From Porphyrobacter sp. (GTDB lineage: Bacteria; Pseudomonadota; Alphaproteobacteria; Sphingomonadales; Sphingomonadaceae), in the NCBI GenBank assembly GCA_017744315.1, contig JAGIBN010000009.1:178725-242724 (forward strand): a stretch of DNA of 64,000 nucleotides, written 5' to 3'. The position numbers and the translations under genes are program-made. The notes below the pieces were generated by a model. It searched no databases. It was not told the DNA's origin and was given only the letters and a program-made list of their open reading frames with translations. The stretch's first letter is position 1. Each line of letters opens with the position of its first letter. Below, piece by piece: positions 9,315 through 18,603 of this stretch.

Positions 9315-9356
9315 TCGCGGGGAGTTAAGGCGACGAGCGGTTCGGCGCAACACAAT

Positions 9357-9375
9357 CCTCCCCGCAGGGGGGAGG
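9357..9375. terminator. GC-rich hairpin between ferredoxin and cysteine synthase genes
   Basis: CCTCCCC (9357-9363) and GGGGAGG (9369-9375) form a 7-bp stem with a 5-base loop. A second inverted repeat TTAGGGTC/GACCCTAA follows at 9378-9395, reaching into the end of the ferredoxin gene. There is no clear U-run, so attenuation or processing is as likely as termination. Confidence 0.4.
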
Positions 9376-9391
9376 AGTTAGGGTCCTGACC

Positions 9392-9709
9392 CTAATCTTC
9401 CTCGGCGATCCTTACCCGCAGCCCGTCAAGCTCATCGGTGAACGGGATCTGGCACGACAGGCGCGAGCCCGCGTCGCGGTCATCGCTCGAATCGAGCAGA
9501 TCATCCTCGTCTTCGGTCATCCGGGGAAGCAGGTTGCGAAACTCTTCGTCCACATGCACGTGGCAGGTGGCGCAGGAGCAGCAGCCGCCGCACAGCGCCA
9601 GCAGCTCGTCAAAGCCGTTGTCGCGGATCGCCTCCATCACGGTGAGGCCCGCCTGCGCTTCGACTTCGCGGGTTTCTCCTGAGCGAGTGGTGACGATCAA
9701 TCTGGGCAT
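9392..9709 (-). CDS. 2Fe-2S ferredoxin, adrenodoxin type
   Basis: This is a small electron carrier of 105 residues. The cluster motif is [10 protein letters not shown] at about residues 40-49 (the C-x5-C-x2-C spacing), with the fourth cysteine in SRLSCQI at about 85. The HVHVDEE and [10 protein letters not shown] segments are typical of vertebrate-type [2Fe-2S] ferredoxins, which serve cytochrome P450s or Fe-S assembly. It diverges from the DNA glycosylase gene, with which it shares an 80-base intergenic region. No P450 or reductase gene lies adjacent. Confidence 0.9.
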   Translation of the reverse strand: MPRLIVTTRSGETREVEAQAGLTVMEAIRDNGFDELLALCGGCCSCATCHVHVDEEFRNLLPRMTEDEDDLLDSSDDRDAGSRLSCQIPFTDELDGLRVRIAEED

Positions 9710-9789
9710 CGATGGGCGTTCCTTTCCGGCGCCGGGCTGCTACGGACTGGCGCCCGTTTTGGCAAGATGACGGTGATGTGGAGCACGCG

Positions 9790-10407
9790 ATGGGTTTGAC
9801 GGCAGAGCAATTGACGCAAGGGCTGGACGCCGTCGCCGCCAGCGAGCCGGCCATCGCCTCCGCCCTCGCCCTCGCCGGCTATCCCGAGCCGCGAATCCGC
9901 GAGACCGGGTACCGCACGCTTCTGCGCACGATCGTCGGCCAGCAAGTCAGCGTCGCCGCTGCTTCGAGCATGTGGCGCAAGCTTGAGGCTCAACTCGGCG
10001 AGGACATCCCGCCCGAATTGCTGCTGGAGCAAGACTTCGACACGCTGCGCGCCTGCGGCCTGTCGCGCCAGAAGCAAGGCTATGCCCGCTCGCTGTGCGA
10101 GCTTGTGGTGAGCGGCGAACTGGACCTTTCCGACCTGCCGGCCGATGACGAGGAAGCGATTGAATTGCTCACCCGGATCAAGGGGATCGGACGCTGGTCG
10201 GCGGAAATCTACCTGCTCTTCGCCGAGGGTCGCGCGGATATCTGGCCCGCCGGCGATCTCGCAGTGCAAGTCGGCATCGGGCGCATCCTCGGATTGGAGG
10301 AGCGGCCATCCGAAAAGGCGACGCGCGCGTTGGCCGAAGACTGGCGTCCGCATCGGGGCGCCGTCGCGATCCTGACCTGGCACTGCTACAATAATCCGGC
10401 GCTTTGA
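9790..10407 (+). CDS. DNA-3-methyladenine glycosylase II-like (AlkA/HhH-GPD family)
   Basis: The family excises alkylated purines from DNA. From the chosen ATG the protein is 205 residues. It has the helix-hairpin-helix LTRIKGIGRWSAEIYLLFA followed by the catalytic aspartate in IWPAGDLAVQ, and the TIVGQQVSVAAA helix that opens HhH-GPD domains. The frame is open from 9712, but GGAG at 9780-9783 sits 6 bases before ATG 9790, and this start gives the usual length. It lacks the N-terminal beta domain of E. coli AlkA, like many short homologues. Confidence 0.85.
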   Translation: MGLTAEQLTQGLDAVAASEPAIASALALAGYPEPRIRETGYRTLLRTIVGQQVSVAAASSMWRKLEAQLGEDIPPELLLEQDFDTLRACGLSRQKQGYARSLCELVVSGELDLSDLPADDEEAIELLTRIKGIGRWSAEIYLLFAEGRADIWPAGDLAVQVGIGRILGLEERPSEKATRALAEDWRPHRGAVAILTWHCYNNPAL

Positions 10408-10453
10408 GCGGACCGGCGACACCTTTTTCTGCTCGCCCTCTTGTGGGCATGCC

Positions 10454-10482
10454 GAGCCAGAATCATATTCTTGATCTGGCTC
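10454..10482. terminator. Inverted repeat after the glycosylase gene
   Basis: GAGCCAGA (10454-10461) pairs with TCTGGCTC (10475-10482). The stem extends by three more pairs past a one-base bulge, leaving a 6-base loop. The repeat lies between the glycosylase and S9 peptidase genes and probably ends the first transcript. No strong T-tract follows. Confidence 0.45.
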
Positions 10483-10577
10483 GATAACCCCCTGCAACCC
10501 GCCGCGTCGGACTTGCCGCTTGAACGCGGCACCACACCCGGTGTATTGCAATTGTAATACAGTCAAGGATGCCCTCA

Positions 10578-12542
10578 ATGACCGATGCCGCCACTGCCCT
10601 TCCCTCTGCCGCCCAGCGCGTGAGCGCAGCGCCGCTGATCCCGCGCGAGGCGCTGTTCGGCAATCCCACGCGTTCTGGCGGGCAGATCAGTCCTGACGGA
10701 CAGTGGCTCGGGTGGATGGCTCCTCAGGACGGGGTGATGAATGTCTGGCTTGCTCCGGCGAGCGATCCCGCCGCGGGCCGTCTGATGACCCATTCGATGG
10801 ATCGCCCGATCCCGACCTTCTTCTTCGCCCCGAATTCCCAGAGCCTGCTCTATATCCAGGACAAGGCGGGGGACGAAAACTACCTGCTCTATCAGGTCGA
10901 CCTCACCAGCGGAGAAGAACGCAGCCTCACGCCGTTCGAGAATACCCGTGCCCGCCTCATGGGCTCGTCGCACGCGATCAAGGACAAGGTTCTCGTCGGC
11001 CTGAACAACCGCGATGCACGGTTCCACGATGTCCACCTGCTCGATCTCAACTCGGGCGAGCTTAGCCTGGTCCTGCAGAACGATGCCTACGCCGGCTTCC
11101 TCGCCGACGACAACCTGACGCTGCGCTGGGCGATCCAGCAGAACGCCGCGGGTGGCAGCGACATGTTCGAGATCGTCGATAATAAGGTCGCGACAGAGCC
11201 GAGCGAAAGCACGGACCTCGAGGACGCTCTCACCACCGGCGTCGCCGGCTATACCGCCGACGGCAAGACGCTCTACTGGTACGACAGCCGCGGGCGTGAC
11301 ACGGCTGCGCTGATCGCTCAGGACACCGAGACCGGCGAACGCACGGTCCTCGCCACCAGCGACAAGGCCGACATCGGCGGCACCTACCGCCATCCCGTCA
11401 CCGGTGTGGTTGAAGGCTACACCGTCAACTATCTCAAGACAGAGAAGATCATCTTCGACCCCGCGGTCAAAGCCTCGATCGACTGGCTGGCCGAACGCCT
11501 GCCTGGCGAATTCGGCGTGAGCGGCAGGACCGAGGACGACAGCAAGTGGGTTGTCTGGAACGATCCGCTAACCGGCCCTTCGGTCGCCTATCTGTTCGAC
11601 CGCGCCGCGCAGGAGCTGACCGAGTTCTACGTCACTCGCCCCGAACTCGAAGGCGCCCCACTCCAGCCGATGCACGCGCTTGAGCTGCGCTCACGCGACG
11701 GGCTGATCCTGCCGAGCTACCTGACGCTTCCGCCTGAAAGCGATCCCGAAGAGCGCGGCGTTCCGCTGGCGCCCGTCCCAATGGTCCTGCTGGTCCATGG
11801 CGGCCCCTGGGCGCGCGACGGGTTCGGATTCAACCGCGCCCACCAGTGGCTCGCCAACCGCGGCTATGCGGTGCTTAGCGTGAACTTCCGTGGCTCGACC
11901 GGGTTCGGCAAGGCGTTCGTCAACGCCGCGAACCTCGAATGGGGCGCCAAGATGCACGACGACCTGATCGACGCTGTCGATTGGGCGGTCGAGCAAGGCG
12001 TGACCGAGCGCGACAAGGTGGCGATCATGGGCGGGTCCTACGGCGGCTATGCCACACTCGCTGGCCTGGCATTCACGCCTGAGGTGTTCGCTTGCGGCGT
12101 CGACATCGTCGGCCCTTCGAACCTGGAGACCCTGCTCGAGACGATCCCGCCGTACTGGGAGCCGCTGGTAAAGCAGTTCCACGAACGGATGGGCAACCCC
12201 ACGACACCCGAAGGCAAGGCGCTGCTGATCGAACGCAGCCCGCTGCACCAGGCCGACAAGATCTGCCGCCCGCTTCTGATCGGCCAAGGCGCCAACGACC
12301 CGCGCGTCAAGCAGTCGGAGAGCGACCAGATTGTCGGTGCCATGCAGAAGCACGGCATCCCGGTGACTTACGTAGTGTTCCCTGACGAAGGCCACGGCTT
12401 CGCCAAGCCGACCAACAACATCGCCTTCAACGCGATCGTGGAGAATTTCCTCTCGACCATCCTGGGTGGACGCGCGGAGCCGATCAGCGGTGAGGTCGAG
12501 GCGTCGACGGCCGAGATCGTGACCGGGGCGGAGTTGTTATAA
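10578..12542 (+). CDS. S9 family serine peptidase (prolyl oligopeptidase/acylaminoacyl-peptidase type)
   Basis: The protein is 654 residues and cytoplasmic, with no signal peptide. The N-terminal 390 residues form a beta-propeller-like region with repeated strand signatures, such as GGQISPDGQWLGWM and FFFAPNSQSLLYIQD. The C-terminal alpha/beta-hydrolase domain carries the nucleophile in GGSYGGYA (Ser about 487), the acid in GANDPRV (Asp about 574) and the base in DEGHGFAKP (His about 606). The frame begins at 10569, but AAGGA at 10565-10569 favours the ATG at 10578. The family removes N-terminal or short peptides; the precise specificity is unknown. Confidence 0.9.
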   Translation: MTDAATALPSAAQRVSAAPLIPREALFGNPTRSGGQISPDGQWLGWMAPQDGVMNVWLAPASDPAAGRLMTHSMDRPIPTFFFAPNSQSLLYIQDKAGDENYLLYQVDLTSGEERSLTPFENTRARLMGSSHAIKDKVLVGLNNRDARFHDVHLLDLNSGELSLVLQNDAYAGFLADDNLTLRWAIQQNAAGGSDMFEIVDNKVATEPSESTDLEDALTTGVAGYTADGKTLYWYDSRGRDTAALIAQDTETGERTVLATSDKADIGGTYRHPVTGVVEGYTVNYLKTEKIIFDPAVKASIDWLAERLPGEFGVSGRTEDDSKWVVWNDPLTGPSVAYLFDRAAQELTEFYVTRPELEGAPLQPMHALELRSRDGLILPSYLTLPPESDPEERGVPLAPVPMVLLVHGGPWARDGFGFNRAHQWLANRGYAVLSVNFRGSTGFGKAFVNAANLEWGAKMHDDLIDAVDWAVEQGVTERDKVAIMGGSYGGYATLAGLAFTPEVFACGVDIVGPSNLETLLETIPPYWEPLVKQFHERMGNPTTPEGKALLIERSPLHQADKICRPLLIGQGANDPRVKQSESDQIVGAMQKHGIPVTYVVFPDEGHGFAKPTNNIAFNAIVENFLSTILGGRAEPISGEVEASTAEIVTGAELL

Positions 12543-12556
12543 AAGGCGTCGGGTAG

Positions 12557-12589
12557 GGGTGAGCGGCGCAAATCCGCGGCCGCTCGCCC
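12557..12589. terminator. Strong hairpin between convergent genes
   Basis: An 11-bp stem pairs 12557-12567 with 12579-12589, with one G-T wobble and an 11-base loop. It lies just after the S9 peptidase stop and before the end of the convergent secreted-protein gene, so it may terminate both. Confidence 0.55.
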
Positions 12590-12611
12590 TTCGCCCTTAC
12601 TGGGCGAGGAA

Positions 12612-13505
12612 TTACTCCCCGACCACATTCCCGGCGGTCGCCTCGATCGAGATCGGCCCCACCAGCGAAGCCACGATCCCTGGCCCGGCCTGATCGGGCC
12701 GCCGGGCATCCATCCGCATCTCATTCATGGCGATTGTCGCCTTCACGTGGCGGTTGAACGGTAGCACCGTGCCGTCACCCCAGTCCTGATGGACTATGTC
12801 AAACTCCAGCGTCTCGCCGCTGATCTTGAAGTTCTCCAGCGCGCCGAAGGTATAGGGGTTGTCGCACCGCCCGCAGGCGAGGCCGAACAGGCGGTCGCCG
12901 TCCTTACGGATGACGAAGTACTGCTTCTCCATTCCAACCCCGAAGCCCAGCCAGACGCCGACAACGTCATCGGCCGTGATCCGCCGCCAAGGGGCGGGCT
13001 GGACGTAGGGCGCAGGCGGCGGCCCGGCAGCACCGGCCGTCCGTGGCAGGATCGGCACCGGCGGGGCGTTCGGCGGAAGGATCGACTGCTGGTAAGGCCC
13101 CGGCGTCGGGCCGCGCGGGTCTTTGATCGTGGTGTGTTCGAAAGCCAGCCCCCCCGTACCGCCGCGCTTGCCGCTAACGACCAGCTTGCCATCGACAAGC
13201 TTGGCCTGGAGACGGTCTGTCGTTGCAGGCGAGCCGTCGAGCTTGAGGTGGCGTATCTTGAAGGTCAGACCCTCTGCTTCACTGAAGCTGCCCTCGATCG
13301 GAGCCAGCGTGGTCCCGTCGGCGCAGTTGGTGCAATAGACCCCGGTCACCTCGCTGCCGTTGATGACGAACTGATAGACGTGCGGCTCCCCGCCGTCGGT
13401 CCGCCAACCGCCGCGATAGTAGTCGGCGTTCTCCGCATTGGCTGCGGCACCGGTCATGGCCAGCAACAGGCCTACTGCCGTCAATGTGATCGATCGCAAG
13501 GTCAT
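12612..13505 (-). CDS. Secreted protein with two CxxC-containing repeats, unknown function
   Basis: The protein is 297 residues with a clear signal peptide (MTLRSITLTAVGLLLAMTGA, cleavage near ANA-E). The mature part appears to be an internal duplication. Each half runs through Y-x-F/V-V-I, a glycine, then GVYCTNCAD or GLACGRCDN, a phenylalanine/serine-glutamate turn, and a strand reading LTFKIRHL or LEFDIVHQ. The two CxxC pairs could bind metal or form disulfides. The halves are joined by a Pro-rich linker at about 140-170. No known family is recognised. It converges with the S9 peptidase gene. Confidence 0.6.
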   Translation of the reverse strand: MTLRSITLTAVGLLLAMTGAAANAENADYYRGGWRTDGGEPHVYQFVINGSEVTGVYCTNCADGTTLAPIEGSFSEAEGLTFKIRHLKLDGSPATTDRLQAKLVDGKLVVSGKRGGTGGLAFEHTTIKDPRGPTPGPYQQSILPPNAPPVPILPRTAGAAGPPPAPYVQPAPWRRITADDVVGVWLGFGVGMEKQYFVIRKDGDRLFGLACGRCDNPYTFGALENFKISGETLEFDIVHQDWGDGTVLPFNRHVKATIAMNEMRMDARRPDQAGPGIVASLVGPISIEATAGNVVGE

Positions 13506-13630
13506 CCCCTCCCCTCCGTCGGTTGTTACCCCCAGCCGTTCGAACTTAGCTGCTCGAAACCACTGGCCTGAAACCGGACAAAGTCATAGACAGTCCGGCA
13601 AAACAAGCTGGAAGAGAGGAAACCGGCCTA

Positions 13631-14869
13631 ATGACCTGCAATCGTTTCGCTTCACGACTGTTCACTGCAGCCACTGCCCTCGCGGCGGTGCTGGCGACGC
13701 CGACCGGTGTCGCTGCGCAGGAACGGCCGGCCGATCTGACCGAGCTTCCGCCGGTTCCGACGGACTACACTCCGGACAAGACGGCGTGGGGCGACTACAA
13801 CTTCAGCCACACCTACCAGATCGAATACCTCAACAACGCTCGCATCCTGTTCCAGCGGCCCAAGGTGTTCGGTAACCGCGTGTGGGTCAATGACGAGGAA
13901 TTCGCCCGCCGCCTTGCCGCGGCAGAGCGGTCTGACTCGAACTACGCCCCGGCGTCGGAGAACGGCGTCGGCACGCCGGGTACCGAGGGGTTGTCCGAAT
14001 GGGTCAAGAACTCGTCCTTCGGCCACCGCACCTCGATGCTGGTGAGCCCGGCCGACGGCCAGCTGCCCGCGCTCACCCCGCAGGCCCAGGCGCTCTACAA
14101 GGCCGGCCGTTCGGGCTGGGTGCCGATGCAGGAATACGATTGGGTCGACGATTTCGACAGCTGGGATCGCTGCATCAGCCGCGGCTATCCGGCGTCGATG
14201 TATCCGTTCCGCTACAACAACGGCATCCGCATCTTCCAGTCACCGGGTTATGTGATCATCAACCTGGAAATGCTCGGCACTCGCGTGATCCCGATCGGCG
14301 ACCAGCCGCATTGGCCGAGCGAGGTCGAAGCCTGGATGGGCAACAGCCGCGGTCATTGGGAAGGCAAGACGCTGGTCATCGAGACTACCAACATCAAGTC
14401 CGGCGACAGCGTCACGCATGACATCTACGCCCGCGCCGCCGCGCCGCTGAACATGGCGACGCAGCACGTGCCGCCGTTCAACACCATCCCGACCAGCGCC
14501 AAGGCCAAGACGGTCGAGCGGCTGACGATGACCGGCCCGAACACGCTGGTGCACGAGCTGACCTATACGGACCCCGAGGTGTTCACTCAGCCGTGGACCA
14601 CCCGCGTCGAATGGATCCGCGACGATGACTACCACTTCTTCGAATACGCCTGCCACGAAGGCAACGTACAGGTGAGGAACTACATCACCGCCTCGCGTGC
14701 CCACCGCCAGCAGATTGCCGGTGGTGCCGAAGCGCCGACGATCGAGGGCGATGACCGTTCGCGCTTTGCGAACCAGTTCGACTACGATCCGGCCGCCAAC
14801 GACCGCCCGGCCCCTCCGGGACCGCCGCCGGCCGCTGCTGCGCAGCCGGCCAGAAGCGGCGCTCGCTAA
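13631..14869 (+). CDS. Secreted protein of unknown function, Pro/Ala-rich C-terminus
   Basis: The 412-residue protein has a signal peptide of about 29 residues ending near GVAAQ. The globular part is rich in aromatic residues and has several Trp motifs: DKTAWGDYNFSHTYQIEY, a DRCISRGYPASMYPF segment with a lone cysteine, and SRGHWEGKTLVIETTNI. The GHWEGKTLVIET segment is shared by a large family of uncharacterised periplasmic proteins common in sphingomonads. The last 25 residues are Pro/Ala-rich and probably unstructured. A function cannot be assigned. A perfect hairpin follows the stop. Confidence 0.65.
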   Translation: MTCNRFASRLFTAATALAAVLATPTGVAAQERPADLTELPPVPTDYTPDKTAWGDYNFSHTYQIEYLNNARILFQRPKVFGNRVWVNDEEFARRLAAAERSDSNYAPASENGVGTPGTEGLSEWVKNSSFGHRTSMLVSPADGQLPALTPQAQALYKAGRSGWVPMQEYDWVDDFDSWDRCISRGYPASMYPFRYNNGIRIFQSPGYVIINLEMLGTRVIPIGDQPHWPSEVEAWMGNSRGHWEGKTLVIETTNIKSGDSVTHDIYARAAAPLNMATQHVPPFNTIPTSAKAKTVERLTMTGPNTLVHELTYTDPEVFTQPWTTRVEWIRDDDYHFFEYACHEGNVQVRNYITASRAHRQQIAGGAEAPTIEGDDRSRFANQFDYDPAANDRPAPPGPPPAAAAQPARSGAR

Positions 14870-14880
14870 GATGTGAGATC

Positions 14881-14912
14881 GGGGCGGCAGGAGTTTTGGC
14901 TCCTGCCGCCCC
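14881..14912. terminator. Perfect 13-bp stem-loop
   Basis: GGGGCGGCAGGAG at 14881-14893 is exactly complementary to 14900-14912, with a 6-base loop TTTTGG. It starts 11 bases after the secreted-protein stop. Only a short pyrimidine stretch follows, so the U-tract is weak, but position and stability favour a terminator. Confidence 0.65.
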
Positions 14913-15160
14913 TCTCCGACCCAATTAATCCACAAATATCAGTTTCTAACGCCCAAATAGCACTGACCCCGGCCTGGTAATTCGTTACAGTGAGTTCACG
15001 AAGCGGGACAACCAGCTTCGGGTCGTATAAAAAAGGGCGCGCAAGGTCGCGCAGGATGGGGGGACATGAGAGAATTCGCCAGCCTGGCGTCACGCCCTAG
15101 CTGCCCCCAGCAAACACGCGCGCGCCATACGGGACCGCAAACCTCTTTGGAGGGCGCCCG

Positions 15161-15799
15161 TTGAATATGCCCCTGGTTCGGGTCGTGATCGTTGACGATC
15201 ACGACATGGTTCGCCGGGGTCTGAGAGGATTGATCGAATCTCGGCTACGCTACCAGGTAGTGGGCGAAGCCTCTGACGGGCGAGAGGCCATCGCCGTAGT
15301 GGGGGACGCCCGTCCCGACATTGTCATCCTCGACTTCTCGCTACCGCTGATGGACGGCCTGGCCGTCGCCAGGAAGCTGAAGGAGCTTCACCCTCGGGTC
15401 GAGATCGTCATGTTCACCCTGTTCGAACAGGACCGGGTCGTCACCGAAGCGATCGAGATCGGCGTCCTCGGGTTCGTGCTCAAGTCCGAGGACGAGAAGT
15501 ACATGCTCGAAGCCCTGGAATTCGCGGCGCTTGGGCGGCAGTACTTCACGCCGACCCTGGCCAAAGTTCGCAGCGAATACTCCAAAGCCGCGACGGCACC
15601 GGTCGGCCTTTCGACGCGAGAGCAGGAAATCGTCCAGCTCATTGCCGAAGGCCTGGTTCACAAGAACATAGCTTACAAGCTAGGCATCAGTATCAAGACC
15701 GTCGAAACTCACAGAACCAACGCGCTCAACAAGCTGGGTTTGGCCACGACGGCGGATCTCGTTCGCTATGCGTTGAGGAACAATCTCGTCCCGGAATGA
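15161..15799 (+). CDS. Response regulator, NarL/FixJ type
   Basis: The protein has 212 residues. The receiver domain (1-120) has acidic VDDHD at 11-15, the phospho-acceptor aspartate at about 58 (VILDFSLP), the conserved threonine in MFTLF, and the lysine in FVLKSED. A LuxR-type helix-turn-helix follows at about 145-205 (LSTREQEIVQLIAEGLVHKN, then IKTVETHRTNALNKLG). GGAGGG at 15149-15154 fits the TTG at 15161 better than the ATG at 15167. No histidine kinase lies nearby, so it is an orphan regulator. Its targets are unknown. Confidence 0.88.
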   Translation: MNMPLVRVVIVDDHDMVRRGLRGLIESRLRYQVVGEASDGREAIAVVGDARPDIVILDFSLPLMDGLAVARKLKELHPRVEIVMFTLFEQDRVVTEAIEIGVLGFVLKSEDEKYMLEALEFAALGRQYFTPTLAKVRSEYSKAATAPVGLSTREQEIVQLIAEGLVHKNIAYKLGISIKTVETHRTNALNKLGLATTADLVRYALRNNLVPE

Positions 15800-15897
15800 C
15801 CGGCATTTGCCGCTGATTTTGCCCCTCTCATCGGAACTCAAGCGGGGTCAGAGTCATTAATGGGGCTGTAGAGACCCTTTAACTTACGGCAATCGAC

Positions 15898-16449
15898 ATG
15901 AAGCATTTCGCCCTCGCACTCGCGCTTGGGGGAGCCCTTACGCTCGCGGTTCCTTCAACCCCGGCCCTCGCCACCATCGAGACGGCCGAAGCCAAGCAGG
16001 CTGCAGCCGACGCCGCCGACCAGGCCCGCGAAGACATGCGTGACGTCTTCGGCAAGGACACCCTCAAGAACGGCCAGTTCGTCTGGAAGGACGGCAAGCA
16101 GAGCGGAGCGGTAACCCGGGTGGTCATCAGCCTGTCCGACCAGATGGCCTACGCCTATCGCGGCGGAGAACTGGTCGGCATTTCGACGATCTCCAGCGGC
16201 AACACCAAGAAGCCGACGCCGACGGGCATCTTCCCGATCCTTGAGAAGAAGCGGTTCCACCGCTCGATCAAGTACGAGAACGCCCCGATGCCGTTCATGC
16301 AACGCCTCGACAGCTACGGGATCGCCATGCACGCGGGCCATCTGCCCGGGTACCCCGCCTCGCACGGATGCGTCCGGCTTCCCTCGCAGTTCGCGTCGCG
16401 GCTGTTCGCCTCGACCGAGGTGGGCACCGAAGTTATGATCGGCGCTTGA
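15898..16449 (+). CDS. L,D-transpeptidase (YkuD domain)
   Basis: This periplasmic enzyme of 183 residues has a signal peptide of about 22 residues ending at TPALA. The YkuD catalytic block is complete: the MHAGHLPGYPASHGCVRLP segment contains the conserved histidine, SHGC and the nucleophilic cysteine. Such enzymes form 3-3 crosslinks in peptidoglycan or attach proteins to it. The short linker after the signal (KQAAADAADQAREDMRDVFG) is helical. It ends one base before the convergent neighbour. Confidence 0.9.
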   Translation: MKHFALALALGGALTLAVPSTPALATIETAEAKQAAADAADQAREDMRDVFGKDTLKNGQFVWKDGKQSGAVTRVVISLSDQMAYAYRGGELVGISTISSGNTKKPTPTGIFPILEKKRFHRSIKYENAPMPFMQRLDSYGIAMHAGHLPGYPASHGCVRLPSQFASRLFASTEVGTEVMIGA

Positions 16450-16450
16450 G

Positions 16451-17563
16451 CTAGCCGACCCTGAGCCTCGCGAGCCCCGCCCTGCCCTCGGCATCGAGGA
16501 ACGGGGCGAGCGCGGCCCAATCGATGAGAATAGGTTCAACGCAGGCCGTTGCCACGTGCGGCAGGTCAGGACTGAACGCGAGCCCGTCCCTCGCCAGGCC
16601 GATGGACCAGAGGCTCGTCTCCTCGACGTATTCGCGGCATTCGGCGGAATCCGCGGGCCACTTTGCCAGGATCATGTCGCGAAGGGCGTCGGGGATGACG
16701 GAGTCCTCACCATCGATCCGTTCGTCACCAATCCAGCCGAACAAGTCCAACTCCTCGCCGGACTGCCGGTCGAACGTGCGCGAGACGGTGTAGGAGTCGG
16801 GATGCGCCCCGCCACAGAAGTATCCGGAGTCCTGTTCGGTCACCAGGAACGCCTTGCTTACAAGGGTGGGCTTCACCGTGAGCGAGTAATCCCCATCGAA
16901 ACCGAGCGACGCGATCGATCCGGCCAGGCATTTGATGAAATCATCCTCGACCGTTTCGCGCGGCAGGTCGGCAGCCAGCACTTCGCGAATTTTCCCGTCG
17001 CCAGGTTGATTTGCAGCGAAATCGAACGTCTCGATCGAGACATCATCCTCAAAGAACTTGGCAGGATGGTAGGTCTTGCGAGTGTATCCCCAACCCGCCA
17101 GCGCCGCGGGCTCGGAAGCGATCGTTCCCTTACCCGTCCGTGGCCCGAGAAACGCCGCGGAGCTGCAGGGACCGCCCCACTCGCCAGGCTCCCAGGCGAC
17201 CGGTGCCAGGTCGATCGGCAAGCTGCGACTGCCCTGGCGCCAGGTGCCGCGCACTCGACTTGAGGTGAACTCGGACAATTCCCACGCGGCATCCTTGTCA
17301 CCGCCGGGAGCGCTCTCGGTCCAGCCGCGGTCTCCCTCGTCCTCGCTGATCGAAATCGGTTCGAGCGCCGAGAGATAGTAGTACGATCCGCGCCCCGGCC
17401 CGTCGCCATAGCTCTCCAGGCACGCGCGCACCGGATAGGTTCCGATCCGGCCTTCCCACACGCTGACCCATCCCGGTTCGTCTTGCGCAAGGGCAGGTTG
17501 GGAGACGAGCGCGAGCATGAGCAAAGCAGCAAGTTTCAAGAGGAATGAATGTACCGATTTCAT
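16451..17563 (-). CDS. Secreted protein with DUF3298-like C-terminal region
   Basis: The protein is 370 residues with a signal peptide (MKSVHSFLLKLAALLMLALV, cleavage near PALA-Q). A C-terminal segment YFCGGAHPDSYTVSRTFD followed by SGEELDLFGWI matches the GGAHP-plus-folded-strand pattern of DUF3298/RsiV-like domains. These are found in periplasmic proteins and anti-sigma factors. No transmembrane helix or cytoplasmic domain is present, so it is not an anti-sigma factor itself. Its role is unknown. Confidence 0.6.
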   Translation of the reverse strand: MKSVHSFLLKLAALLMLALVSQPALAQDEPGWVSVWEGRIGTYPVRACLESYGDGPGRGSYYYLSALEPISISEDEGDRGWTESAPGGDKDAAWELSEFTSSRVRGTWRQGSRSLPIDLAPVAWEPGEWGGPCSSAAFLGPRTGKGTIASEPAALAGWGYTRKTYHPAKFFEDDVSIETFDFAANQPGDGKIREVLAADLPRETVEDDFIKCLAGSIASLGFDGDYSLTVKPTLVSKAFLVTEQDSGYFCGGAHPDSYTVSRTFDRQSGEELDLFGWIGDERIDGEDSVIPDALRDMILAKWPADSAECREYVEETSLWSIGLARDGLAFSPDLPHVATACVEPILIDWAALAPFLDAEGRAGLARLRVG

Positions 17564-17656
17564 CGTAGAGGACCCCTGTTGCAGACGACGCTCTCGTCCG
17601 GTTCCTCAGGACCAGTGAGCCGGCGAATTCCTACTTTGCAATACGTAGATTCCCGA

Positions 17657-17950
17657 TCATGCGACCAGCTTGTCGATGGCCCGCGCCAGCTTCACGTCCC
17701 GCTCCGAAAGCCCACCGGCATCGTGCGTCGTCAGCGTGATCGACACCCGGTTGTAGACGTTCGACCACTCCGGATGATGGTCCTGCTTTTCCGCCAGCAG
17801 TGCGACACGCGCCATGAAGCCCCACGCTTCGCTGAAGTTGCGGAACTTGAATTCCCGCTCGATCGCCAGGCCATCGGGCCGCAGCGTCCACTCGGGCAAT
17901 GCGGCCAGCGCTTCGCCGCGTTCGGCCTCGGTGAGTTGCGGCACGGGCAT
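17657..17950 (-). CDS. phhB: 4a-hydroxytetrahydrobiopterin dehydratase (pterin-4a-carbinolamine dehydratase)
   Basis: The enzyme regenerates dihydropterin during aromatic amino acid hydroxylation, and homologues also assist molybdopterin metabolism. From the chosen start the protein is 97 residues, the usual size. It carries the family signature [20 protein letters not shown] and the C-terminal [12 protein letters not shown]. The frame is open to 18001, but ATG 17950 has GGGAG about 7 bases upstream and avoids running up against the divergent ccmA gene. No phenylalanine hydroxylase gene is in the window. Confidence 0.88.
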   Translation of the reverse strand: MPVPQLTEAERGEALAALPEWTLRPDGLAIEREFKFRNFSEAWGFMARVALLAEKQDHHPEWSNVYNRVSITLTTHDAGGLSERDVKLARAIDKLVA

Positions 17951-18003
17951 AGGCTCGCTCCCTCGCTTGTCGATTACCGCCTTCTGCCCTAACCCGCGCA
18001 TCC

Positions 18004-18603
18004 ATGGAAGCCGCCCGGCCCCTTGATGCTCGACTGGCCGCGACGGACCTAGCTTGCCGCCGCGGGGAACGGCTGTTGTTCCGCGGGCTGTCGTTCGAAC
18101 TCAAGGCCGGGGAGGCCCTGCAGATCGTCGGACCCAATGGCACCGGCAAATCGAGCCTGCTGCGAATTCTCGCCGGGCTGATGCAGCCCCTGGCCGGGAC
18201 GGTCGATCGCAATGTCTCGGTGGCGTTGCTCGACGAACGCCTGCCGCTCGACGGGCATCTGCCCCTCAACCGGGCAGTCGCTTTCTGGAGCCGCCTTCAG
18301 AGCGGGCACAGCGATCCGAACCTGATCGAGAGCAATGGGCTCGGCCGATTGGCAGATGTCCCCGTCCGCTTCCTCTCGACCGGCCAACGCAAGCGCGCCG
18401 CGATCCTGGTTTCGAACACGCACAACGCCGGGCTGTGGCTGCTCGACGAGCCGCTCAACGGGTTGGACGTCAACGCCGCGGCGGACTTCCAGCGGCTGCT
18501 GGCCGACTACCTGGCGAAGGGCGGCATGGCGATCATCGCCTCGCACCAGCCCTTCGACGTTCCCGGCCTCCGGCAGATCTCGCTCCAGGATTTTGCCGCT
18601 TGA
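18004..18603 (+). CDS. ccmA: Heme exporter ATP-binding protein CcmA
   Basis: CcmA is the ATPase of the CcmABCD complex, which releases heme-charged CcmE in cytochrome c maturation. The 199-residue protein has Walker A GPNGTGKS at 43-50, the signature LSTGQ at 124-128 and Walker B LWLLDEP at 144-150. It is followed without a gap by ccmB, whose TTG start overlaps the ccmA stop. The usual ccmC-ccmD-ccmE genes do not follow. Confidence 0.92.
   Translation: MEAARPLDARLAATDLACRRGERLLFRGLSFELKAGEALQIVGPNGTGKSSLLRILAGLMQPLAGTVDRNVSVALLDERLPLDGHLPLNRAVAFWSRLQSGHSDPNLIESNGLGRLADVPVRFLSTGQRKRAAILVSNTHNAGLWLLDEPLNGLDVNAAADFQRLLADYLAKGGMAIIASHQPFDVPGLRQISLQDFAA

Noticed and set aside
18054..18599. Upstream extension of the ccmB frame
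   Set aside because: It overlaps ccmA in another frame and has an Arg/Pro-rich composition. ccmB length is correct from TTG 18600.
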